From contig CAKZOW010000046.1 of NCBI GenBank assembly GCA_937138345.1, positions 1-52,183 on the forward strand: 52,183 nt of DNA, in the 5' to 3' direction. The stretch is from an uncultured archaeon. GTDB lineage: Archaea > Nanobdellota > Nanobdellia > Woesearchaeales > UBA583. Under the pieces are notes generated by a model. The model had not been told where the DNA came from. It did not search any database and saw only the letters and a program-made list of their open reading frames with translations. Every line of letters starts with the position of its first letter. Position 1 is the first letter of the stretch. Made by a program: the position numbers and the translations under genes. Shown one piece after another: positions 1-8,813 of the stretch.

Positions 1-562
1 CTATAAAAATAAAGATAAATGAAAAAAATAAAATACCTGCTGATTGGAGAATCGGATGCTTTTTTTGTTTTTCAATCATAAGTTCTTCTTCTTTAATAAT
101 TTCTTTTTTTGATGCTTTTGATTGATGATATACATAAAAACCATAAAGAGGTACAAGTAAAATTGCTAAAAATGGAACATATCCTACTAAGATAAAATAT
201 GAAAACAAAATTGTTGTTGTAAGTAATACTAAAACATTAAATGTTTCTTTTTTTTCTACTGTAAATGTTTTTGAAAATAATAAAAATATTCCAAAAGCTA
301 AAACAATATTTGTAATATTACTCCCCATTGCAGTTCCGATAATAAAATCTGAAAAATTCTCTGTAAAGAAAATAGCACTAAGTGAAGTTATAAGTTCTGG
401 AAGTGATGTCCCAATTGCAACAATTGTGAGACCAATCATAAGCTTACTCATTCCAAATGAATCTCCAAGATATGCAGCTTCATCTACAAAATAGTCAGCA
501 GCTTTAATAATTATAAAAAAAGCAACTACAAATAAAACAATATAGAGTAATAATTCTAACAT
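1..562 (-). CDS. CaCA-family Na+/Ca2+ exchanger, N-terminal part (cut by window edge)
   Basis: About 187 N-terminal residues are readable on the minus strand from an ATG at 562; the rest lies beyond position 1. The translation is hydrophobic with several membrane segments. It carries the alpha-1 repeat signature 'AIGTSLPELITSLSA' followed by 'GTAMGSNITNI', diagnostic of the calcium/sodium exchanger family (YrbG-like, usually about 310-330 aa). A basic loop near the window edge ('KKEIIKEEEL') would be the cytoplasmic linker between the two halves. Such proteins exchange Na+ or K+ for Ca2+ across the cytoplasmic membrane. A TATA-like 'TTTAAAAA' lies about 25 bases upstream of the ATG, inside the repeat at 573-614, so the mRNA is probably nearly leaderless. 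The ORF is missing from the supplied track because it is open at the edge. Confidence 0.85.
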   Translation of the reverse strand, partial: MLELLLYIVLFVVAFFIIIKAADYFVDEAAYLGDSFGMSKLMIGLTIVAIGTSLPELITSLSAIFFTENFSDFIIGTAMGSNITNIVLAFGIFLLFSKTFTVEKKETFNVLVLLTTTILFSYFILVGYVPFLAILLVPLYGFYVYHQSKASKKEIIKEEELMIEKQKKHPILQSAGILFFSFIFIFI

Positions 563-572
563 AGAAAATAGG

Positions 573-614
573 TTTATTTTCAGTTTTTAAATGTTTAGAA
601 TTATTAAAGAAAAC
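573..614. repeat. 42-bp direct repeat, copy 1 (antiporter promoter region)
   Basis: This segment matches 2490-2531 at 39 of 42 positions by eye (core 'tgtttagaattatt'). It holds the likely TATA box of the exchanger gene. The two copies flank the complete beta-propeller gene at 623-2398, so the gene looks like a cassette inserted with duplication of the promoter region. Confidence 0.8.
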
Positions 615-622
615 TAAATTAA

Positions 623-2398
623 TTATTCTTCAAATTTTATAATAAATAAGTCAGTTCCACCGTTATTTGTTAATGACCCAATATTGCCGAAATTTAAATT
701 TCCAGTTGTTGTTCCATATACATAAATATAATTATCATCGACTACCAAATCAGTTATGTACTCATCACCTATCCCTCCAAATTCAGAACTGGAAATAACA
801 TTTTGAGCAACTCCTAAATTATTTAGTTTAACTATAAAAAAGTCTCTTTCTCCAGCATTAGATATATTAATTCCATTTCCAAAGTCAAGGTTATCTGATG
901 TTGAACCTCCAATATATATTGAACCATCACTTCCCAATTCTAATGCTGGAGTAGAAGAACCTCCAGATCCTGGAATATTTGAATATGCAAATTGAGCAAC
1001 TCCTGAGGAGTTATACTTTACTAAATAAAATGTTCTTGAAGTTGGTTGTGGTATTTTCACATTATTTCCAAAATTAATTGGGGACTCTGTAGATCCCAGT
1101 AAATATACATTGCCTACTTGGTCAATTCTAACTTCTGTCGCACTATCGTAGAGAGTTGCATTGGAAAAATCAGTGTATACTTGCTGAACCTCTCCCGAAG
1201 AATTATATTTAGATAGGAAAAAATCATAACCCCCACTATTTGTTGTTAAAAAACCTTCTCCAAAATTAATATCACTTCCAGTTCTCCCATATGCATAACT
1301 ATTACCAAAATTATCTACTGAGACACCATAACCTGCATCATAACCACTACCTGACCCCATTGTACTTGACTTGGCCCAAAGAGCAGAACCACTAGAATTG
1401 TATTTTGCAATAAAAAAATCTTCTTGTCCTTCATTAGATAGAGTTATACCATTTCCAAAATCCAAATTTCCATAACTTGCACCTCCAAAAAAAAAACTAT
1501 CATCATTTTTATCAACTGCAACCTCCCTACAAATATCAAAAAAGTTCCCACTTTGATGAGTAACTACTGAAAATAAAGCAACTCCAGAGTTTGAATATTT
1601 TGTAACATAACAATTACCTCCAGATTCCCCATAGGGCATTGACACACCATTTCCAAACTCAATTTCACCTCTAGAAAATCCTGAGATATATATATTTTCA
1701 TTTGAATCTAAAGCTATTCCTGTTGCACTATCAGTAGAACTACCTGAATTATTTTCTGATGATTTAATATAGAGGGGGGTTCCTGATGAGTCGATTTTTA
1801 CTAAAAAAAAGTCAGTACTACCCTGATTTGTTATATTTAAAGATGATGAGAAAGAGAGGTTACTTCTAGTTGAACCTGTAATATATAAATTATTACTTGA
1901 ATCAATAGTAATTTCTCCTGAAGTCTCATCAAAAAGTCCCGAATTCCCATATGATGATATAAAAAGAACTGGATTGATTTTTTTACTTTTCTCAATGTCC
2001 TCTTTTTCTATAAAAACGGTTTTTGAAATTATATTATTATCTGTAACTACGATTATATCATTTACTGATTCTGTGAGCTTCGATATACATGATTTGATAT
2101 TAATTTCAACTAATTGGTTATCTTCTGACCCACTAATATTACAATTCACTCCAGATATAATAATATTTTTGTATGAAAAATTACTATTATATGGATTTGA
2201 TACGTAAAGGATATTGTCAAATACACCTTCAATTGAGAGGTAACTTGAACCTTGCGAATTAGTATTTAACTTATTTGAGAAAAGGTCGGTTGAAAAACTA
2301 TTATACCATGTTGTAAAACTAATTACTGATAAAATAGTAATGATTAATAACAAAGATACTGAAATAATTGGAGTTATAGCTCTTTTTGAAATATTCAT
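623..2398 (-). CDS. Pilin-anchored SBBP seven-bladed beta-propeller surface protein
   Basis: The 591-aa product starts with an archaeal type IV pilin-like N-terminus: the basic 'SKRAITPIIS' followed by one hydrophobic helix to about residue 33. Residues 150-591 contain seven repeats of roughly 55-60 aa with the pattern 'D..GN.Y..G.T...L.FGNG' and 'DFFIVKYNSSG', which is the SBBP beta-propeller repeat; seven copies fit one closed seven-bladed propeller. Known members are extracellular. The pilin-like start suggests processing by an archaeal prepilin peptidase and incorporation into, or attachment beside, a pilus (inference). The ATG at 2398 is a clear start. A possible TATA-like stretch lies near 2420, and another in the repeat at 2490-2531. 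The gene sits between direct repeats (573-614, 2490-2531) and looks like an acquired cassette. Ligand unknown. Confidence 0.8.
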   Translation of the reverse strand: MNISKRAITPIISVSLLLIITILSVISFTTWYNSFSTDLFSNKLNTNSQGSSYLSIEGVFDNILYVSNPYNSNFSYKNIIISGVNCNISGSEDNQLVEINIKSCISKLTESVNDIIVVTDNNIISKTVFIEKEDIEKSKKINPVLFISSYGNSGLFDETSGEITIDSSNNLYITGSTRSNLSFSSSLNITNQGSTDFFLVKIDSSGTPLYIKSSENNSGSSTDSATGIALDSNENIYISGFSRGEIEFGNGVSMPYGESGGNCYVTKYSNSGVALFSVVTHQSGNFFDICREVAVDKNDDSFFFGGASYGNLDFGNGITLSNEGQEDFFIAKYNSSGSALWAKSSTMGSGSGYDAGYGVSVDNFGNSYAYGRTGSDINFGEGFLTTNSGGYDFFLSKYNSSGEVQQVYTDFSNATLYDSATEVRIDQVGNVYLLGSTESPINFGNNVKIPQPTSRTFYLVKYNSSGVAQFAYSNIPGSGGSSTPALELGSDGSIYIGGSTSDNLDFGNGINISNAGERDFFIVKLNNLGVAQNVISSSEFGGIGDEYITDLVVDDNYIYVYGTTTGNLNFGNIGSLTNNGGTDLFIIKFEE

Positions 2399-2489
2399 AG
2401 TACACTAAAACAAATCACATTAAAATATTTTCTGCTATAACTCAATAATGAATGATAGGTTAACTAATATTTGAGAATATGAAATTAAT

Positions 2490-2531
2490 TTATTTTTAGT
2501 TTTTATATGTTTAGAATTATTGAAGAAAACA
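2490..2531. repeat. 42-bp direct repeat, copy 2
   Basis: Partner of 573-614 with three mismatches. On the minus strand it contains 'CATATAAAAACT', a TATA-like element, so the duplication may have supplied the cassette gene with a second promoter; the 5' leader to 2398 would be about 80 bases. The 58 bases between this copy and the tRNA 3'-end copy at 2596 show no gene. Confidence 0.8.
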
Positions 2532-2595
2532 ATATATACAAGATAAAATAGAATCTAAGTCAGATAAAAACTGTTTACTTGTCTCAAACTCTACT

Positions 2596-2616
2596 ACGAG
2601 CTATACGGGATTTGAA
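2596..2616 (-). repeat. Duplicated 3' end of tRNA-Lys (att-like)
   Basis: Twenty-one bases identical to 2690-2710, which is the T-loop-to-discriminator end of the tRNA-Lys gene. The copy lies downstream of the tRNA in the same orientation and lacks the rest of the cloverleaf, so it is not a second tRNA. This is the classic geometry of an integration site in a tRNA gene, but the enclosed segment is only 73 bp. Confidence 0.85.
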
Positions 2617-2689
2617 AAACATCATTTTCTTTGAAAATGATTTTGTCAAAAATAGAATATTTTTGAGCACCGCGGAGCGGGTGAAAATA
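2617..2689. other. Insert of three consecutive hairpins between tRNA 3'-end copies
   Basis: The 73-bp segment consists largely of three back-to-back stem-loops with 3-base loops: 'atcattttc-ttt-gaaaatgat' (9 bp), 'tcaaaaata-gaa-tatttttga' (9 bp) and a GC-rich 'caccgc-gga-gcgggtg' with one bulge. The last is strikingly GC-rich for this genome. No ORF is convincing. It could be a minimal mobile element, a structured RNA, or a tRNA-processing/termination signal. Confidence 0.6.
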
Positions 2690-2690
2690 A

Positions 2691-2765
2691 CGAGCTATAC
2701 GGGATTTGAACCCGCGGCCTACGGATTAAGAGTCCGTCGCTCTAACCAGACTGAGCTAATAGCTC
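2691..2765 (-). tRNA. tRNA-Lys (anticodon CTT)
   Basis: Read on the minus strand the gene folds as a full cloverleaf. The acceptor stem is GAGCTAT/ATAGCTC with discriminator G, as usual for archaeal tRNA-Lys. The D-arm is GCTC-AGTCTGGTTA-GAGC, the anticodon stem ACGGA/TCCGT with loop CTCTTAA (anticodon CTT), and the T-arm GCGGG-TTCAAAT-CCCGT with one G-T pair. No intron is present and the CCA end is not encoded. A TATA-like 'TTTTTATAAAT' lies about 40 bases upstream. Its last 21 bases are duplicated downstream at 2596-2616. Confidence 0.95.
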
Positions 2766-2825
2766 AAGAATAACTTCTTGATATAATTAAGATAATAAAA
2801 TGTATTTATAAAAATTATGAAAAAA

Positions 2826-3893
2826 TCAAATATTATTCTCAACAGTAATGTATGGCATAGGTTTTAGCCCACTCAAGTCACCTTGCCCTCGACTCTTGTC
2901 TCCAAGCTCCAAATATCTCACATAACCAGCCCAGGCGATCATTACTCCATTGTCCATACATAAAGGTAGAGGTAGAGCATCATAAGTTACTTCTCTTGTT
3001 TTGCACATGGCTTTTGTCATCTCAACAAATCTTTTATTTGCAGCTACTCCCCCAACAAGCACTAATTCTTTTTTATTTGTGTAAGCAAGAGCTCTCTCAG
3101 CTACTTCTTGAATCATTGCAAAAACTGTTTCTTGAAGTGAAAAACAAATATCTGCTAAGAAGTCTTCATACTTATTATATACTATTTTTTCTCCGCTGAG
3201 TAATTCGATTTCTTTTTTATTTTCAAAATATTGTTTTTTTTGCTTTATGTTTGAAATCATTCCAGCAAAGGATACATTCATTCCTTTAATTGTATATGGA
3301 ATTGACATCATATGTTTTCCACTTTTGGCAATTTCTTCAATTTTTGGACCACCTGGAAACCCTAAATCAAATTCTCTAGCAACTGAGTCTAGTAAATTTC
3401 CTAAGCCAATGTCTTCTGTTTCACCATATACTACATAGTTTTTATCATGCTCACTTTGTGCAATTACTTGAGAATTAACTCCTGTAATATTTAAAAAAAG
3501 AGGATCCTCAAATCCTGTATGCATTTTACCTATTTCTAAGTGTGATCTAATATGATTTACACCAACAATTGGAACTCTATATTTTAGAGAGAGTGTTTTT
3601 GCAACAAGTCCTGCAACTTTGAGAGAATTTCCTTGGCCTGGACCTTGTGAAAATGTTATGAGAGATAGGTCTGAGAATGATTTATTAATTGAAGCTAGAT
3701 ATTGTTTTGCTTTTAATAAAATTGAATCGAAATTTGAGATATGAAATTCTGAGAGTTTTCTAGGATCCATTCCATTATTATCATCTCTGAATACATTTTT
3801 TTCATTAAAGAGAACTTCCTTTTTTGTGACTTCTACTATCCCGATTCCAAAAGTGTGAGCAGTACATTCAATACCTAAAACTAGTTTTTCCAT
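2826..3893 (-). CDS. tsaD: tRNA N6-adenosine threonylcarbamoyltransferase, Kae1/TsaD
   Basis: The 355-aa protein transfers the threonylcarbamoyl group to A37 of ANN-decoding tRNAs and is the catalytic subunit of the archaeal KEOPS complex. It shows the ASKHA nucleotide-binding start 'LGIECTAHTFGIGIV', the metal-binding HxxxH in 'NHIRSHLEIG', the loop 'DSVAREFDLGFPGGPKIE', and the C-terminal 'GGVAANKRF' and 'CMDNGVMIAW' with the conserved Asp. Length is that of a stand-alone Kae1; the Bud32 kinase fused to it in many archaea is absent, so Bud32 must be encoded elsewhere. A TATA box at 3911-3923 lies about 25 bases from the ATG, indicating a leaderless transcript. Confidence 0.95.
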   Translation of the reverse strand: MEKLVLGIECTAHTFGIGIVEVTKKEVLFNEKNVFRDDNNGMDPRKLSEFHISNFDSILLKAKQYLASINKSFSDLSLITFSQGPGQGNSLKVAGLVAKTLSLKYRVPIVGVNHIRSHLEIGKMHTGFEDPLFLNITGVNSQVIAQSEHDKNYVVYGETEDIGLGNLLDSVAREFDLGFPGGPKIEEIAKSGKHMMSIPYTIKGMNVSFAGMISNIKQKKQYFENKKEIELLSGEKIVYNKYEDFLADICFSLQETVFAMIQEVAERALAYTNKKELVLVGGVAANKRFVEMTKAMCKTREVTYDALPLPLCMDNGVMIAWAGYVRYLELGDKSRGQGDLSGLKPMPYITVENNI

Positions 3894-3910
3894 AAAAAGA
3901 ATAAGTATGA

Positions 3911-3923
3911 ATAATTTATATAC
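3911..3923 (-). promoter_or_regulatory. TATA box of tsaD
   Basis: Minus strand GTATATAAATTAT, centred about 25 bases upstream of the tsaD ATG at 3893, placing the transcription start at or next to the start codon. Confidence 0.7.
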
Positions 3924-3934
3924 TTTTTTTATTA

Positions 3935-4531
3935 TCAGTTAAACCCTTGGGCTACTAATAATTGTTGGACCATTGGATCTGATAAAATAAAAAAATATGC
4001 ATATACTGAAATAAGAATTAATCCTATAAAACTTGTTACTAAAAGAGAAATTAACTGTGAGATATATGATTTAGTGAGTGGTACTTTATGTATTTCTGAG
4101 AGAGAAATTGTCATAATTATGATAAACCAAGGTATGTAAAAAAGTATTAATAATACTGTAAATGCTGCAATTATTTCCCCTGCTAACATATTAATATATG
4201 AAATCACCAATGAAAGTAGAGCTAATCCTGCAAAAACAATCGAAGGAAGTAACTGAATATTAAAATTAACTGTTAATGTTTGTTTAAATGATGCTTTCCC
4301 TTTGAAAAAAAGTAAACTTAGGTGAAGCGTTCCTGCTGAGATAAATGCTAATACTATTGTAATTGATACAAGAATAATACTTTGAAATAAAGAAACATCA
4401 AGTATTGTCATAAGAAATGAAATACCTATAATTGTTAGAAATGGTTTTACCCAATTTTCTTTTTTTACAACTGATTTGAGAGTTTTTGAATCACTTGCAA
4501 AAACTCTACATGCTTGTTTAATATAATCCAT
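3935..4531 (-). CDS. Yip1-domain-like polytopic membrane protein
   Basis: The 198-aa protein has a short basic N-terminus and then about five hydrophobic segments (near residues 30-50, 55-75, 95-115, 120-140 and 160-185). Length, topology and the motif 'WVKPFLTIIGISFL' resemble the Yip1/YIF1-like family common in archaea. Its molecular role is not known. It has its own TATA box at 4551-4562 and lies between tsaD and a small membrane protein, all minus strand. Family assignment is by overall pattern only. Confidence 0.55.
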   Translation of the reverse strand: MDYIKQACRVFASDSKTLKSVVKKENWVKPFLTIIGISFLMTILDVSLFQSIILVSITIVLAFISAGTLHLSLLFFKGKASFKQTLTVNFNIQLLPSIVFAGLALLSLVISYINMLAGEIIAAFTVLLILFYIPWFIIIMTISLSEIHKVPLTKSYISQLISLLVTSFIGLILISVYAYFFILSDPMVQQLLVAQGFN

Positions 4532-4550
4532 AAAAAATTATGAAAAATAT

Positions 4551-4562
4551 TGTATATAAATA
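4551..4562 (-). promoter_or_regulatory. TATA box of the Yip1-like gene
   Basis: Minus strand 'AATATTTATATACA', centred about 25 bases upstream of the ATG at 4531. Confidence 0.65.
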
Positions 4563-4573
4563 TTTGGGTTATT

Positions 4574-4945
4574 CTATTGTATAGTACCAGTAAAAGAGTG
4601 TGAATCTATATCCCCTATCACTATAATTGATTTAGAACTTCCTTGATTCATATCTTGACAATTTGCATTACTTAAGTCAATTTCATTTAGACCTGAAGTT
4701 AATAATGAATTAATATCATCACAATCACCAACATCAATTCTAGCTTGAATATCATAGTTATTTTTATTTTCTAAATATAATTTATCTTCAGTTAATAAAT
4801 GAAAATTAATGTCTGAAGAACCATATAGAGTTTGCTCGTTAAGCTTTGCGAAATTTTCTGTTTGATAAACGTAAAACCAAACTTGATATGCTATTGGTCC
4901 AACTATTAAAAGTATTACTAAAATAAACATTAATACATATGCCAA
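4574..4945 (-). CDS. Small exported protein with one N-terminal membrane helix (pilin-like)
   Basis: The 123-aa product has one hydrophobic segment (about residues 5-27) and a hydrophilic extracytoplasmic part with two cysteines ('VGDCDD', 'NANCQD') that could form a disulfide. Architecture matches the small pilin-like proteins at 33837-34241, 40627-41016 and 41013-41432. No enzyme motif is seen. The ORF opens with TTG at 4945; an in-frame ATG at 4930 ('MFILVILL') is an equally possible start. It follows the 1253-aa beta-helix gene by 34 bases, so the two are probably co-transcribed. Confidence 0.6.
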   Translation of the reverse strand: MAYVLMFILVILLIVGPIAYQVWFYVYQTENFAKLNEQTLYGSSDINFHLLTEDKLYLENKNNYDIQARIDVGDCDDINSLLTSGLNEIDLSNANCQDMNQGSSKSIIVIGDIDSHSFTGTIQ

Positions 4946-4979
4946 AAATACTCTTAATTTTGAGATATGATAATGCTAT

Positions 4980-7900
4980 CTAAAATAATAAATATAGTAA
5001 AATTATAATTAAACTTGCTCCTAATGATTTTATTCCTGAGACCGGGAATAAACTAGAATCCGTATTTGTATTTATTTCTTCTCTGACTACCATTATGGAA
5101 GGTAAACTTATTGAATTTGTATCATTATATACATCAACTCTAAAATAATGTGTTGAATTATCTGAAAAGAAATATGTAAAATTACATATACTTCCTGTTA
5201 CAGTATTAGTTGAGTTTAAATTATTATTTACAAATAAATTACACTCATCACCTGTAGTGTTAACTTGTATATTTAATGATGCTACTCCTGTTAAATCTAA
5301 ATTTAAACTAGTTGGACTGAGATAATCTGCATAAATACTATTTTCTGTAGGTAAAATAGAGATAAATATTTTTTCCGATCTATTTCTATATCCAAATGAC
5401 GATATTGCCTCTGTAAAAAAAGTAACATTTTGATAAGAAGAATTACCAGTAGTGAAAAGTGTCCAATTGAATTCGCAAGAATCACCAAACCTCATATTTT
5501 CATAACATGAAAAATTCTGAGGTGATAATGGGTTCTGATTTGTAGTATAAAATGGTTCTCCTGAATTCATAGGAACTAAACCTCCTTTTTGGTTTGGATT
5601 GGTCGAATAAATAAAACTTTTTTGTGATACATCTAATTCATCAAATGAAATAAAATAATTATAGTAATATTCGTTTGACAAACCTGAAGTGAAACCATAA
5701 TAACTCAGCGGTGCCACATTACCAAAGTTTATTTCAACATCTCCATTTTCATGTAATACTATTTCATTATCTATTGTTTCTGAAGAATAACCAAGCATGT
5801 TTACATTTTCATATCTAAATACAGCATATCTATTAGGTTCTGAACCTAAATTGGGACAGGAGTATAAATTCCCCGAACCTACTTCTAGATCACTCCAAAA
5901 ACTTGCTATAACATACTCATTTTCTATATTGGTTCCGTAATAGTTGTAAGATGAAGAAGGAGAAGTAACAATTCTTCCATTTGTATCCATGTAATATAGA
6001 GACCCTTCGGGATATGTTGTGTTAAAAAGAGAAAAATCAAAACCTAAACTTACACCAGGACATAATCCATCATCATTTCCATCTGGTACACAAAGAGTAT
6101 TGCAATTATAATAGTTATAATTGAATGAATCATTAATTATTGTGGTTGTATATTCATAATCACCTTGACTAATTGGATCTAATAAAAAAGTTACATTACC
6201 GCATTCTGCATCTAGGCAAGTCACATTTGAAATAAATTGAAATCTACTATTCTCCATTACATTGAGATCAGAAACTGGACTAATAAGCTGAACAAGTAAT
6301 GTTCCATAATCTACAAAAAATGATGAAATAAAATTTGCTGATGAAGATAAATTATCTTGACAGTTCACAATAATATCAAAATCACCCGAATCATTTATTG
6401 TAAAAGATAAAGAAGAAGTCTCCCAATAAGAATTATTCATGTTTTGTGATAAATTACTAAAATAATATTTATTATCATCATAATTGTATAATGAAACTGA
6501 ACTTGAAACTACGCTATTACCATTAGTGCTTGAACAAGAACTCCTAATACCATTTAATGTGTCATTAAACATTATTGAGTTACAATCCTCCCAATTTCCA
6601 GAATTAATACTACATTCAATTGAAGAATTCAAAATAATAGGTTTTGCAAAAGTTAATGGTAAATTATCAAAGTACCCGCCAAACCCTGGTATTGAAAAAG
6701 GAGAATCACATACCCCATCATAATTTAAATCTGAGCAATTTTCTGAGAAACTAGATGAATATGAACCTCCCCAGAAGTTACCTCCTATAAAATTACCACC
6801 CATGATATTTTTTTTCTGCAATAATGTTCTATTAAATTCTCCGTTAAAACCAAATCTATAAAAATTAGAAACATTAAAAAAATTATTATATATTGAAAAA
6901 TTATTACCTTGTAGTCTAATGTCTGAACCATTTATAAATTTATTTGAAAAAATTTCTGAATTATCACCCTCTAAAAATAAATCTGCTTTGGGTGTTGGCC
7001 TATCTATATAATAATAATCTTGATCCATATGATAAAAACGCTTGTTGTTAGTAAATATTGAATTTAATAAACTCAAATTATTTGAAGTGAAATCTTCATT
7101 ATATATACCGTAATGACCATTTTCAGTGAAGTTAGTAAAGTTAATTGATAAATTATTTGAACGTAATAAATGAAAACCGTCAAGATAATTATTATTAAAA
7201 TTTGAATTTTGAAAAATGTTATTGTGTGAATTGTCAATATAGGTTCCCCTGTAATTATTATTTGAAGTTATATTATTGAAAATATTATTATCCGAATTAA
7301 ATATATATAGACCTCCATTATTATTGATATTAGATAATATGGATAAATTGTTAAATGTTGCATCATCTACATCACACAAAATAACTTTATTTGATTCTAT
7401 ATTATTGTATACTTGTGACGAGTTTAAACTATTCATAAATACAACTTTCTCTGAATCAGTTAATGTTATATCGAATGTATGAGAACAAATATTTGAAGAA
7501 CCTAAGTTAATATTGTTTGAATTTCTAAAAACTGGGTAAAATAAGAAATCATCAAATTTATTGTCTCTAAAAAATGTATTTATTACAGTATTTGAATGTG
7601 AATTTTGTAGTCTTAAACCAAAAAAATTATTATCAGAAGTCACATTGTTAAATAATATTCTATCTGAATATGAAGAAAAAATACCATTATTTTTTATCAA
7701 TGGATTTCCCTTAATGGTTACATTTTCAATTATTGAGTCATCTGCGTTACATAGCAATAATATACCCAATTCTCTATTTATTATATTTACATTAGTATTA
7801 TAAAACTCAGCAGGATATCCTCCAGAAACTGTAACATTTGAAAGAGTGTGAGAACAGTGACCTGTCCAAATATTTGGATCAATTAATATATCAAAATATT

Positions 7901-8741
7901 GGCTATTTTCTACTAAAGAATCATATATTTGTAAATTTGAAGATTGGTCATAGTAAACACCAAAATATGCAGAATTATTTATAGATAAATTTCTAAATAC
8001 ATTGTTTTGTGAGTACCATGCGCTGATTCCATTAGAATCTGAATTTTTTATTTGGATATTTTCAAGGATATTATTATCACTATGAGTTATACTTATCGCT
8101 GCTCCAAAAGAAGATGATATATTCTCCAAATATACATTACGTATATTTACTGTTACGTCTGAATAAAAGAATGATAATCCGTCGTTTGAGTTAATAATCG
8201 TAATATTCTCATAATTTGAATTACTAGATTGTGGATGAAATTTATTATCAAAATTTTTACCATAAATATTTGAAATATTATTGTTCTCACCTCCCGAAGA
8301 ATAAAAGGTCGATCCTTCTAAAGTAATGTTGTCAATAATTGAGTTATAATGTATGTTAAACCTGTGCAAATTATTTCCACGAAGGGTTAAATTTTCAAAT
8401 CTTGAATTATTAAAGGAATATAAATCAACATCACCATCAAAAATACAATTATTAATTGATACATTATCCCTTAGAGTATTATTAATGTTTTCAAATATTC
8501 CATTATAATATGATGATGTAATAACATTATTTTCACAAGTAAGAGAAAAATTTGAAGTTTCAATATTAAAACATACATCATCACTAGGTGCATTAAATGA
8601 ATCTACAACAACTATTTTTCTATCCTCGTCTAATGTAGATTCAGAAATATTTATACAGGAAGAAATAGATATTTCTGAATAAAATAAAGGAAATATTATC
8701 ATTACTACTACAACTGTATATAAAATTTTTAGTTTATTCAT
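4980..8741 (-). CDS. 1253-aa NosD-type beta-helix surface protein, C-terminally anchored
   Basis: An N-terminal signal peptide (residues 1-25, 'VVVMIIFPLFYSEISISS') is followed by a long parallel beta-helix (about 60-720) built from Asn-rich turns such as 'NNIFQNSNFNNNYLDG', the NosD/right-handed beta-helix pattern. Ig-like segments follow (about 735-860 and 1130-1220), separated by a nidogen-like part ('IASFWSDLEVGSGN' near 1000). A hydrophobic C-terminal helix ends the protein at the last residue ('GASLIIILLYLLF'), so the chain is likely anchored with the bulk outside. Beta-helices of this type bind or cleave polysaccharides, but no catalytic set is recognisable. A TATA box lies at 8761-8773. 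The extreme Asn/Ser content is typical of AT-rich surface genes. Confidence 0.8.
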   Translation of the reverse strand: MNKLKILYTVVVVMIIFPLFYSEISISSCINISESTLDEDRKIVVVDSFNAPSDDVCFNIETSNFSLTCENNVITSSYYNGIFENINNTLRDNVSINNCIFDGDVDLYSFNNSRFENLTLRGNNLHRFNIHYNSIIDNITLEGSTFYSSGGENNNISNIYGKNFDNKFHPQSSNSNYENITIINSNDGLSFFYSDVTVNIRNVYLENISSSFGAAISITHSDNNILENIQIKNSDSNGISAWYSQNNVFRNLSINNSAYFGVYYDQSSNLQIYDSLVENSQYFDILIDPNIWTGHCSHTLSNVTVSGGYPAEFYNTNVNIINRELGILLLCNADDSIIENVTIKGNPLIKNNGIFSSYSDRILFNNVTSDNNFFGLRLQNSHSNTVINTFFRDNKFDDFLFYPVFRNSNNINLGSSNICSHTFDITLTDSEKVVFMNSLNSSQVYNNIESNKVILCDVDDATFNNLSILSNINNNGGLYIFNSDNNIFNNITSNNNYRGTYIDNSHNNIFQNSNFNNNYLDGFHLLRSNNLSINFTNFTENGHYGIYNEDFTSNNLSLLNSIFTNNKRFYHMDQDYYYIDRPTPKADLFLEGDNSEIFSNKFINGSDIRLQGNNFSIYNNFFNVSNFYRFGFNGEFNRTLLQKKNIMGGNFIGGNFWGGSYSSSFSENCSDLNYDGVCDSPFSIPGFGGYFDNLPLTFAKPIILNSSIECSINSGNWEDCNSIMFNDTLNGIRSSCSSTNGNSVVSSSVSLYNYDDNKYYFSNLSQNMNNSYWETSSLSFTINDSGDFDIIVNCQDNLSSSANFISSFFVDYGTLLVQLISPVSDLNVMENSRFQFISNVTCLDAECGNVTFLLDPISQGDYEYTTTIINDSFNYNYYNCNTLCVPDGNDDGLCPGVSLGFDFSLFNTTYPEGSLYYMDTNGRIVTSPSSSYNYYGTNIENEYVIASFWSDLEVGSGNLYSCPNLGSEPNRYAVFRYENVNMLGYSSETIDNEIVLHENGDVEINFGNVAPLSYYGFTSGLSNEYYYNYFISFDELDVSQKSFIYSTNPNQKGGLVPMNSGEPFYTTNQNPLSPQNFSCYENMRFGDSCEFNWTLFTTGNSSYQNVTFFTEAISSFGYRNRSEKIFISILPTENSIYADYLSPTSLNLDLTGVASLNIQVNTTGDECNLFVNNNLNSTNTVTGSICNFTYFFSDNSTHYFRVDVYNDTNSISLPSIMVVREEINTNTDSSLFPVSGIKSLGASLIIILLYLLF

Positions 8742-8760
8742 ATGAATGCCTGTATGGGAA

Positions 8761-8773
8761 TATTTATATAATT
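8761..8773 (-). promoter_or_regulatory. TATA box of the 1253-aa beta-helix gene
   Basis: Minus strand AATTATATAAATA, about 26 bases upstream of the ATG at 8741. Confidence 0.7.
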
Positions 8774-8813
8774 TTTTACAATTGTATTAACTTTTTATTG
8801 TTAAAAAAGGTCT

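Noticed and set aside
2596-2616. Second tRNA gene
   Set aside because: Only the last 21 bases of tRNA-Lys are present; no D-arm or anticodon arm precedes it.
2579-2773. 64-aa plus-strand ORF across the tRNA region
   Set aside because: It runs antisense through the tRNA-Lys gene and both repeat copies; the reading frame is incidental.
2826-3893. Kae1-Bud32 fusion
   Set aside because: The protein ends at 355 aa with no kinase domain; the kinase at 17794-18981 is fused to a methyltransferase and resembles COG2112 more than Bud32.
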